5,276 bases of DNA, taken from Hyphomicrobiales bacterium. GTDB lineage: Bacteria > Pseudomonadota > Alphaproteobacteria > Rhizobiales > Rhizobiaceae. The position numbers and the translations under genes were made by a program. The notes below the pieces were generated by a model. It was given only the letters and a program-made list of their open reading frames with translations. It ran no database searches and was not told the DNA's origin. Shown here piece after piece: positions 1-5,276 of this stretch (the stretch's first letter is position 1; the number at the start of each line of letters is the position of its first letter). The stretch is taken from contig JAALLB010000140.1 in NCBI GenBank assembly GCA_011087745.1, positions 1 to 5,276 of the forward strand, in the 5' to 3' direction.

Positions 1-49
1 TGAAACGTCAACCCCAAATAATCAGATTTTCAAGGACTCGGAGTATAAT
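1..49. repeat. Left arm of a 49-bp perfect inverted repeat
   Basis: The 49 bases here are the exact reverse complement of 5224-5272, with no mismatch. Identity stops at base 50 (T here, G in the other copy). This arm begins at the first base of the window, so its true outer limit cannot be seen; the right arm has four more bases (5273-5276) beyond the matched part. The arm lies four bases past the kinase stop codon and contains no gene. Unlike the right copy it does not lead into an open reading frame, since a stop follows almost at once. There is no transposase nearby and no target duplication can be assessed. It could be a dispersed repeat, a recombination arm or a fold-back artefact. Confidence 0.9.
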
Positions 50-53
50 TGAA

Positions 54-3000
54 TTAATCTGCCAGCACTCTTTGTGTTGGGAACTGGACATGAGCGATGG
101 TTCCTTGCCCAGGTTCACTTTCCAAATCAAACAACGCACGGTTGGCCTCTACCAACGCTTTAGTAAGCGGTAAACCAAGACCGGTACCCTCATTGCGTTG
201 CTCACTGACACCGTGAACCTGGTGGAATGGCTTTAAAGCGTCTTCGATTTCTTTTTCATTCATGCCTTCACCAGTATCACGTATGCGAAGGGCGACTTCA
301 CCATTGCTTTCGTAAACAGTTGAAACAATCACTTGGCTGTTTGTTGGTGAGAATTTAATTGCGTTGGAAACCAGGTTCAAAATGATCTGACGGATACTTC
401 TGCTGTCGGCCACAACTTTTGGAACGGCGCGCGATAAAGAAGTACGTATTATAATTCGATTACCATTTGCTTGTGGTTGCAACAAGGCAACTGTTTCTGA
501 GACCAGTTCATTTAGATCTACCGCTTCAAACTCCAGCTCAAGTTTGCCGGCTTCGATTTTTGAAAGATCAAGAAGGTCGTTTATCAGTTCAAGAACATGG
601 TTTCCTGAGCGATTGATATCGCGAAGATATTCTCTGTAACGTTCATTCTTGATCGGACCGAAACGTTCTTCAATCATTAAGTCCGAGAAGCCAATAATTG
701 AGTTAAGAGGCGTTCTTATTTCGTGGCTGATGTGTGCCAAGAAGTCTGATTTTTGACTGCTGGCAGATTCTGCTTCGTGACGGGATTGGATCAGTTCTTC
801 TTCTGCTTTTTTCCAACTCGTCATGTCACGAATTACGGCACAGAGTTTGCCCGATGATTGCATTTTGGAAATGGTAATGAAGACAGGGATCATGCCGCCG
901 TTTGCTTCTGCAGCAATTACTTCTTGGCCATCGTTGAACAAGTTCTCGATAGTTGGGCCAGAAAAATTTTCAACATATTGGCGAATATTGTTTCTGCTTT
1001 CGGTTGCAAATAATGTGGTGACGTTTTCATCTTTTGCGTCATCGAAGCTGATGTTAAAAAGTGCTTCAGCTGATGCGTTTATGGACACTATCGTACCTTC
1101 AGGGTCCAGAACCAAAATACCGTCGCTTGTAATATCAAGGATATTTTGAATTTCGCTGACACTGGACATTTCCAATGCTGGCGGCTCGTGCTGTACTGGC
1201 TCGTCCAGGATTGCAAAAGAGATAAGAAGTGCTTTCTCACCGGCCCATGGGACCGTATGAAGGACTGGGCTAATAGGTGTTCTCTCACCAGATTTTGTTG
1301 TCAGACAATAGTTCGGAACTGCTTCATCGTCATCTACAGAAATAGGAGTCAGGATTGTTTCTATTCCGCCAGCTGCTTCCAATTCGTTGGTGGTTTCATA
1401 TCCCGATGCTTCCAAAAGACTTTGGTTGGCAAATAGAATTTCTTCGCTGTTATACACGATGATAGCAACAGGGAGGTTTTCCATGATGGATGTATCAAGA
1501 CCTGCGGGATTGAAGGTTGAAATGTTTTCATCAGAAACTTCAATCTCATCGATATCTTGCCCTATCGGTTCAATCTCTTGTTCTTCTTCAAGATAATCAT
1601 CTATTTCTGGTTGTTCTGAGGCTTTTGTTCCATCAGAACGCCGTAAAGTGTCTCCAATTTTTTGGAATGCATAACTTTCCTGTTCACTCAACGTTGGAAC
1701 GTTAGTTTGTTCTTCACGCGGTACCAAATGGACAATGTTGGATTTATCTTTTGAATTCTCCGAGTTTTCTGAAAGATCAGGCTCCGAGTTGTCTTGGTCG
1801 GAAATAGAACTTGATACAAGTGCCAGGCCAGTTTCATCCGGGTCCAAAATCGCATCTGCGGATCTAATAATGCCAAAACCGCGGAAGCCTTCAAACTCAC
1901 GATCTGAGTTGAATGAGGGAAGGGCAGCAAGATCGATGGGCAAAACCATATCGGTGCCCTGCACAGGCCAAAGTACGGTTTTGCCAGACCAGGTGTCATG
2001 TTTGTTTAGTAATTTTTCAATTTCACGATTGGTGTCGAAACCAAATACATTGGCTACTTCTCGCCACTCCCGTCCAACCACAGCAGCAGCATTTGGCCCC
2101 ACTGTTTGCTCAAGTTCTGGTGAAACGGATATGAATATACAGTTTTCATCTGTTACCCATGCAAAGCGAACAGTGCCATCGTTTTTTTCCAATTCGTACT
2201 TGTGCACTGGCTCGGATTCCGATTTTTTTGGCTCTGGCTCTGGCTCTGGCTCTGGCTCATTATTCTGTGTGTCTGGGTTGATTATCGAATCAAAATCGGT
2301 GATTGGCTCTTCGATGATAACCTCATCAGAAATTTCGTCCGGGTCTTCATCTAATAGTGGAGAAGACTGTTCGTCCCCATCATCGGCATCCGAACTTTTT
2401 ACCTGGGTTTGAGTGTCAGCTAAAACAATCAAGTTTCTGCCTGGATTGTCAGACAACCTGGCAAGACCAATGGCGATAATATTGTCGTATAGATTTGGTT
2501 CCGGGCGCTTGATAAGACGATCAGATTCATCTTTTAGCTCGTTTATGAGGCCGGATAGAACTTCTTCTGAAGGCCCTAAATCCTGAAAATTTTTGGACGC
2601 TGACAATGGCAAACCGTAGTCATCCAAAATAGCAGCGGCATCGGCAAAGCCTGTAAGGCTTTCAACGGCATTATCAGCCAGTGTATTTTCATTTGCGTTT
2701 TTGTTGCCGTCAAAGAAGTTGGTTACTTTGTAGCCAAATTCTTCTTCGCAAAGTTGAATACGCTTGATCTCAAACTGAATTAAAAGTGAGCGCAGGCCCT
2801 GATTTATTCTGAAACCCCGCACAATGGTTTTGTCATCTTCCAACTGTTCGATGGAATCTTTTATTTGGCGAATAATGGACTGATTGTCTGATAGTTTCGC
2901 TGCAAGCAGGTCTACAACACCGCGCCCACCAAAAAGCTGCGCACCTGTGGCATTTGCCCATAGTATTTTATCAATATCGTGATTAAACAATACAACAGCA

Positions 3001-3074
3001 TCTTGTGAGAGCACGTGTTTGCGCAACTCTTTGAGAACCGAAAGGTCAAGATATGATTGATTTTGCCCTTGCAT
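54..3074 (-). CDS. Soluble multi-PAS sensor histidine kinase, PleC/DivJ/PdhS-like
   Basis: This is a 1006-residue sensor histidine kinase with no membrane segment or signal peptide, so it is probably cytoplasmic. Four PAS or PAS-like modules are visible: about 20-110 (divergent), 300-405, 527-622 and 640-752. They are separated by long acidic, probably disordered linkers (about 222-300 and 405-525), the first holding five Glu-Pro dipeptides at 273-282. The HisKA domain has phospho-acceptor His784 in SHEIRTPLN; the adjacent ExxT (Glu785, Thr788) is the pattern linked to phosphatase activity. The following segment (ERFGPI, RYREYL, DINRSG, LINDLLDLSKIEAG) is typical of the alphaproteobacterial PleC/DivJ/PdhS group. 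The ATPase domain has an N box (Asn900, Asn904), G1 DTGEGM (933-938), an F-box-like KPFHQV and G2 EGTGLGL (962-968). All catalytic motifs are intact. There is no receiver domain, so a separate regulator, by family analogy DivK or PleD, would be the partner. The ATG at 3074 is the only in-frame ATG after the upstream stop, although its Shine-Dalgarno is weak. Family assignment is strong; the exact orthologue is not settled. Confidence 0.93.
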   Translation of the reverse strand: MQGQNQSYLDLSVLKELRKHVLSQDAVVLFNHDIDKILWANATGAQLFGGRGVVDLLAAKLSDNQSIIRQIKDSIEQLEDDKTIVRGFRINQGLRSLLIQFEIKRIQLCEEEFGYKVTNFFDGNKNANENTLADNAVESLTGFADAAAILDDYGLPLSASKNFQDLGPSEEVLSGLINELKDESDRLIKRPEPNLYDNIIAIGLARLSDNPGRNLIVLADTQTQVKSSDADDGDEQSSPLLDEDPDEISDEVIIEEPITDFDSIINPDTQNNEPEPEPEPEPKKSESEPVHKYELEKNDGTVRFAWVTDENCIFISVSPELEQTVGPNAAAVVGREWREVANVFGFDTNREIEKLLNKHDTWSGKTVLWPVQGTDMVLPIDLAALPSFNSDREFEGFRGFGIIRSADAILDPDETGLALVSSSISDQDNSEPDLSENSENSKDKSNIVHLVPREEQTNVPTLSEQESYAFQKIGDTLRRSDGTKASEQPEIDDYLEEEQEIEPIGQDIDEIEVSDENISTFNPAGLDTSIMENLPVAIIVYNSEEILFANQSLLEASGYETTNELEAAGGIETILTPISVDDDEAVPNYCLTTKSGERTPISPVLHTVPWAGEKALLISFAILDEPVQHEPPALEMSSVSEIQNILDITSDGILVLDPEGTIVSINASAEALFNISFDDAKDENVTTLFATESRNNIRQYVENFSGPTIENLFNDGQEVIAAEANGGMIPVFITISKMQSSGKLCAVIRDMTSWKKAEEELIQSRHEAESASSQKSDFLAHISHEIRTPLNSIIGFSDLMIEERFGPIKNERYREYLRDINRSGNHVLELINDLLDLSKIEAGKLELEFEAVDLNELVSETVALLQPQANGNRIIIRTSLSRAVPKVVADSRSIRQIILNLVSNAIKFSPTNSQVIVSTVYESNGEVALRIRDTGEGMNEKEIEDALKPFHQVHGVSEQRNEGTGLGLPLTKALVEANRALFDLESEPGQGTIAHVQFPTQRVLAD
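2230..2258 (-). repeat. GGCTCT hexanucleotide tandem repeat encoding a Glu-Pro run
   Basis: Four complete GGCTCT units and a fifth missing only its last base lie inside the kinase gene. On the coding strand they read GAG CCA and give the five Glu-Pro dipeptides at residues 273-282. Because the unit is six bases, slippage would add or remove Glu-Pro pairs without a frameshift. The run sits in the acidic linker between the first and second PAS modules, where a stiff extended spacer is plausible and length change would be tolerated. Confidence 0.85.
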
Positions 3075-3094
3075 ACGCGTGTACTCAATACTGT

Positions 3095-3111
3095 GTTTGC
3101 CGCCTGCAAAC
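3095..3111 (-). promoter_or_regulatory. Perfect dyad in the kinase leader
   Basis: GTTTGC and GCAAAC form a perfect 6-bp dyad around a five-base centre, 20 to 37 bases upstream of the kinase ATG. In RNA it would form a short hairpin just before the weak ribosome binding region; in DNA it could be an operator. Nothing in the window identifies a cognate regulator, so its function is open. The dyad itself is plain in the sequence. Confidence 0.35.
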
Positions 3112-3156
3112 GTGTTTTGGGACAGTTCCTCACCATTCTGACCCGCAATTTTATTC

Positions 3157-3171
3157 TTAATAAACTGTTAA
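3157..3171 (-). promoter_or_regulatory. Candidate CtrA binding site (TTAA-N7-TTAA)
   Basis: Two TTAA half-sites (3157-3160 and 3168-3171) are separated by exactly seven bases, which matches the CtrA consensus of alphaproteobacteria. The site lies 83-97 bases upstream of the kinase ATG in the divergent intergenic region, a usual position for a CtrA-controlled promoter. On the kinase strand it is followed by AT-rich sequence containing TAAAAT, a possible -10 element, but no good -35 pairs with it. The motif is symmetric, so it could in principle also act on the tRNA side, although it lies about 165 bases from that gene. The match is exact; binding is inferred. Confidence 0.5.
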
Positions 3172-3222
3172 TACCGTGCTGGTGTTCGATGGTCTAGGAA
3201 TAATGAGTTATTGTCGGAATTG

Positions 3223-3234
3223 CTTGAATTCAAG
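3223..3234. repeat. 12-bp perfect palindrome CTTGAATTCAAG
   Basis: This uninterrupted 12-bp palindrome lies in the kinase/tRNA intergenic region. A second dyad follows at 3245-3261 (ATTATTT, three bases, AAATAAT). Either could be a regulator site, but palindromes of this length occur by chance in AT-rich DNA, and neither is placed clearly relative to a promoter. Confidence 0.3.
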
Positions 3235-3281
3235 GTTAATGGGCATTATTTATAAAATAATGGAAATGCGTAAAGTTTTTC

Positions 3282-3310
3282 TTGCAAATCAGACAAGATG
3301 CCCGTATTTC
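3282..3310 (+). promoter_or_regulatory. Candidate promoter of tRNA-His
   Basis: TTGCAA (3282-3287) and TATTTC (3305-3310) are separated by exactly 17 bases and resemble -35 and -10 elements of a housekeeping promoter. Transcription would start near 3317, leaving a leader of about 18 bases before the mature tRNA end at 3335. That leader contains a short dyad (CTTCT, TAT, AGAAG, 3318-3330). The -10 match is only moderate, so the call rests on position and spacing. Confidence 0.4.
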
Positions 3311-3334
3311 AAAATGGCTTCTTATAGAAGATGT

Positions 3335-3411
3335 GCGGTTGTAGCTCAGTTGGTTAGAGCGCTTGCTTGTGGCGCAAGAGGCCGGTGGTTCGATTCCTCC
3401 CAACCGTACCA
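3335..3411 (+). tRNA. tRNA-His (anticodon GTG)
   Basis: A complete 77-base cloverleaf can be folded by hand. The acceptor stem pairs 3335-3341 with 3401-3407, including a terminal G1:U72 pair. The D stem is GCTC/GAGC. The anticodon stem is CTTGC/GCAAG with loop TTGTGGC, and the anticodon GTG is at 3369-3371. The T loop is TTCGATT, and CCA is encoded at 3409-3411. The discriminator base is A73 (3408) and the base before G1 is T, so the usual G-1:C73 pair of tRNA-His is absent. That state is known from a subgroup of alphaproteobacteria, where a divergent HisRS reads the anticodon, A73 and U72. U20a (3355) is also present. The T stem (GGTGG/CCTCC) has one U51:U63 mismatch at its centre. The gene is divergent from the kinase and convergent with the dehydrogenase. 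Confidence 0.96.
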
Positions 3412-3437
3412 TTCAGAAAACTCTGAGTAGTAAATAA

Positions 3438-3470
3438 GTGCGTGACATTGCTGCCACGCACATTCTTTTT
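3438..3470. terminator. Probable bidirectional terminator between tRNA-His and the dehydrogenase
   Basis: GTGCGTG (3438-3444) and CACGCAC (3455-3461) form a perfect 7-bp GC-rich stem with a 10-base loop. On the plus strand it is followed by ATTCTTTTT, a good intrinsic terminator tail for the tRNA transcript. On the minus strand, for the dehydrogenase that stops at 3475, the tail is TTATTTACT, which is weaker. With two genes converging here and only 63 bases between them, one shared hairpin is the simplest reading. A smaller 5-bp hairpin (TCAGA/TCTGA, 3413-3426) lies directly after the tRNA CCA. Confidence 0.7.
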
Positions 3471-3474
3471 GAGG

Positions 3475-4920
3475 TTAAGCTTCGGGGTTCCAGCCGCCAA
3501 TTGCCTTGATTTCCAGGAATTCTTCCAATCCCCAAAGACCACCTTCACGGCCGTTGCCTGACTGCTTGTAACCGCCGAAAGGTGCTCCGGCTGATCTTGG
3601 TGTGCCGTTCATGTCTACCATGCCTGAGCGAACCTGACGTGCAACACGGTTTGCTTTTACCGGGTCCGTCGTTTGAATGTAGTTTGTCAGGCCGTAAAGC
3701 GTATCATTTGCAATTTCGATCGCTTCTTCCTCAGTATCAAATGGCATCATTGATAAAACAGGGCCAAAAATTTCTTCCTGGCAGATGCGCATATCGTTTG
3801 TGCAGTCTGCAAAAATTGTTGGGCGCACGAAGTAACCGCGGTTCATGCCCTCCGGACGACCAAGGTCACCAGCAACAAGCCGCGCTTTGTCTTCTTTGAT
3901 GCCAACTTCGATCAATCCTTGAATTTTTTCAAACTGCAATTCGTTCACAACCGGACCAATGTGCTTGCCTTCTTTTGAAGCAAGATCTACCGCTGTAGCA
4001 TCAGCTTGGGCTACAGCTTCTTCAACTGCCTGATCGTAGCGCGAGCGTTCTACCAACATACGGGTAGGGGCGTTACAAGACTGACCGGTGTTATTGAAAC
4101 AGCGAATAACGCCATTTTTAACAGCATCGGGGGCAGCATCAGCAAAGACAATATTTGCACCCTTACCACCAAGTTCCAGTGATACGCGCTTTAGAGTATC
4201 AGCTGCATTTTTGGTAATTAGTGTGCCAGCATGTGTTGAGCCGGTAAAGGATACCATGTCTACGTCTTTATGACCTGACAATGTAGTACCTACGCCAGGA
4301 CCATCACCATTGACCATGTTAAAGATGCCTGCAGGGACGCCTGCTTCATGGAGAATTTCTGCGAACAGAACGCCTGAAAGTGGTGATTGCTCTGATGGTT
4401 TCAAAATTGTTGTGCAACCTGTTGCAATACCAGGCATTACCTTGAGTGCAATCTGGTTCATTGGCCAGTTCCAAGGTGTGATCAATCCACAAACACCAAT
4501 TGGCTCATGAATGATGCGGTCATTTGGTGTATCTGAGCGCAACTCGCGTTCAAACTCATACGTTTTCATTGCGTCAATAAAGGCCTTGATGTAATAAGAA
4601 CCAGTTCCTGATTGTGCTACTTTAGACATGCTAACCGGAGCACCCATTTCTTCTGAAATTGTCAGGCCCATTTCGTCAGAGTGTTTTAGGTAAACTTCAA
4701 GAATTGTTTCCATCAACTCAATACGTTCAGCCTTAGATGACCTGCTCCATGAAGGGAAAGCAGCTTTTGCTGCTGCAATAGCTGATTCAGCATCTTCTTT
4801 GCCGGCAAGCGAAATGACTGCATAGGCTTCTTCCGTTGATGGATTGATCACATCAAAATCTGTACCGTTAATTGGGTTTACCCATTCACCATTGATGTAA
4901 AATTTGCGCATCTCTTTCAT
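3475..4920 (-). CDS. NAD-type aldehyde dehydrogenase
   Basis: This 481-residue protein has normal full length for a classical aldehyde dehydrogenase, which oxidises an aldehyde to the carboxylic acid with NAD(P)+ in the cytoplasm. The catalytic set is complete: oxyanion Asn151 in TPWNWP, general base Glu249 in LELGGKG, nucleophile Cys282 in GQSC, and Glu383 in EEIFGPV. The cofactor site shows Lys174 and Glu177 in KPSEQSP and the GSTHAG turn at 227-232; Glu at that position usually favours NAD+ over NADP+. The motif NNTGQSCNAPTRM and the ending PFGGYKQSGNGREGG...GLEEFLEIKAI recall, from memory, the CddD-like subfamily (6-oxolauric acid dehydrogenase relatives), but the substrate cannot be read from sequence. 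The first ATG is preferred because AAAAGAG (4928-4934) lies seven bases upstream; the Met at residue 4 would have no spacing from its purine run. The gene follows a small membrane-protein gene after 56 bp and may share its transcript. Confidence 0.95.
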   Translation of the reverse strand: MKEMRKFYINGEWVNPINGTDFDVINPSTEEAYAVISLAGKEDAESAIAAAKAAFPSWSRSSKAERIELMETILEVYLKHSDEMGLTISEEMGAPVSMSKVAQSGTGSYYIKAFIDAMKTYEFERELRSDTPNDRIIHEPIGVCGLITPWNWPMNQIALKVMPGIATGCTTILKPSEQSPLSGVLFAEILHEAGVPAGIFNMVNGDGPGVGTTLSGHKDVDMVSFTGSTHAGTLITKNAADTLKRVSLELGGKGANIVFADAAPDAVKNGVIRCFNNTGQSCNAPTRMLVERSRYDQAVEEAVAQADATAVDLASKEGKHIGPVVNELQFEKIQGLIEVGIKEDKARLVAGDLGRPEGMNRGYFVRPTIFADCTNDMRICQEEIFGPVLSMMPFDTEEEAIEIANDTLYGLTNYIQTTDPVKANRVARQVRSGMVDMNGTPRSAGAPFGGYKQSGNGREGGLWGLEEFLEIKAIGGWNPEA

Positions 4921-4976
4921 GAGAATACTCTTTTAAATTTAGTTTATTTGAGGGGACTGTAGTAGGGAATACAAGC

Positions 4977-5225
4977 TTATGCTTGCAAAATTTTTTCACT
5001 TTTTGCAAGTATTTTTTCTGGTGCATTCAAGGCTTCTTTTGAAATCCAAATAGCGATGCCTACGATCACCAGAAAACTGCCTAGAATGTGTAAAAGTGAT
5101 AGCGAAATTCCAATGATTGGCAAGAGCATTAAACATATATAATTCAGTGTGTTCAATTTGCTCATTTGATATCTGGTTGCCATGGTCAAGATGACCCAAA
5201 CCAAAATCAGTATGTCATACATCAT
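4977..5225 (-). CDS. Small hydrophobic membrane protein, function unknown
   Basis: The product is 82 residues with two or three membrane segments (about 4-18, 27-44 and 46-62) and a short polar, lysine-containing tail (KEALNAPEKILAKSEKILQA) that is probably cytoplasmic. I do not recognise the family. Support for a real gene is the consistently hydrophobic composition, a GGAG ribosome binding site (5230-5233), and a position 56 bp upstream of and in line with the dehydrogenase. There are two adjacent ATG codons. The second (5220-5222) has the better 7-base spacing from GGAG, against 4 for the first, so the protein may be 81 residues. The start codon and leader lie at the edge of the 49-bp inverted repeat. 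A shorter frame over the same bases has no comparable ribosome binding site. No function is proposed. Confidence 0.6.
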   Translation of the reverse strand: MMYDILILVWVILTMATRYQMSKLNTLNYICLMLLPIIGISLSLLHILGSFLVIVGIAIWISKEALNAPEKILAKSEKILQA

Positions 5226-5272
5226 TATACTCCGAGTCCTTGAAAATCTGATTATTTGGGGTTGACGTTTCA
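5224..5272. repeat. Right arm of the 49-bp perfect inverted repeat
   Basis: These bases are the exact reverse complement of 1-49. The arm ends two bases inside the first ATG of the small membrane-protein gene, so it includes that gene's whole visible leader, its GGAG site and a TATAAT hexamer (5224-5229, minus strand) overlapping the start codon. Within the arm are two odd-centred 9-base dyads, AATCAGATT and ACTCGGAGT on the minus strand. Four bases (GGCT) follow to the window end. Because this copy is joined to a gene with a sensible ribosome binding site, it is more likely than the left copy to be in its native place. Confidence 0.9.
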
Positions 5273-5276
5273 GGCT

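Noticed and set aside
1..53. Intrinsic terminator for the kinase gene
   Set aside because: No GC-rich hairpin followed by a T run is visible downstream of the stop codon. The only dyads have a one-base centre and cannot form a loop.
1735..2412. 225-residue open frame on the plus strand opposite the kinase
   Set aside because: It is the antisense of the acidic linker region. Its serine-rich composition simply mirrors the Glu/Asp/Ser codons of the real gene, and it has no domain or convincing start.
3245..3261. AT-rich dyad ATTATTT-ATA-AAATAAT as an origin or partition site
   Set aside because: It is a single short AT-rich dyad with no iterons, DnaA boxes or replication genes nearby.
3176..3430. 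84-residue open frame on the plus strand across the tRNA
   Set aside because: It runs straight through the tRNA-His gene and its 3' end, and has no recognisable domain.
4996..5199. 67-residue alternative frame on the minus strand in the small-protein region
   Set aside because: It lies inside the 82-residue frame, lacks a ribosome binding site like GGAG, and shows mixed composition without segments or motifs.
1..5276. Transposon, integron or linear element bounded by the inverted repeats
   Set aside because: No transposase, integrase, replication or terminal protein gene is present. The contents are typical chromosomal genes, and target duplications cannot be seen because the left arm starts at the window edge.

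Overview
The window looks like ordinary chromosomal sequence from an alphaproteobacterium. Three independent signs agree. (1) The large sensor kinase has a PleC/DivJ/PdhS-type catalytic core. (2) The tRNA-His has the atypical A73/U72 acceptor end, with no G at position -1, known from a subgroup of alphaproteobacteria. (3) A perfect TTAA-N7-TTAA motif, the CtrA binding consensus, lies upstream of the kinase. Base composition is moderately AT-leaning for this class, judged by eye.

Layout: 1-49 is one arm of a perfect 49-bp inverted repeat. 54-3074 (minus) is a 1006-residue soluble multi-PAS histidine kinase. 3075-3334 is a divergent intergenic region with the CtrA-like box, a leader stem-loop, two short dyads and a candidate tRNA promoter. 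3335-3411 (plus) is tRNA-His(GTG) with its CCA end encoded. 3438-3470 is a hairpin that probably terminates both the tRNA and the convergent gene. 3475-4920 (minus) is a complete NAD-type aldehyde dehydrogenase. 4977-5225 (minus) is a small hydrophobic protein of unknown function, 56 bp upstream of the dehydrogenase and possibly co-transcribed with it. 5224-5272 is the second arm of the inverted repeat; it contains the leader and ribosome binding site of the small gene.

The genes do not form an obvious single pathway. The kinase probably belongs to the phosphorelay that controls CtrA and the cell cycle, and the CtrA-like box suggests possible feedback on its own expression. The dehydrogenase and small membrane protein form a separate minus-strand unit. 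I see no transposase, phage gene, CRISPR array or toxin-antitoxin pair. The most anomalous feature is the 49-bp identical inverted repeat at the two extreme ends. It is either a real dispersed repeat or, at least as likely, a fold-back or assembly artefact at a contig end.
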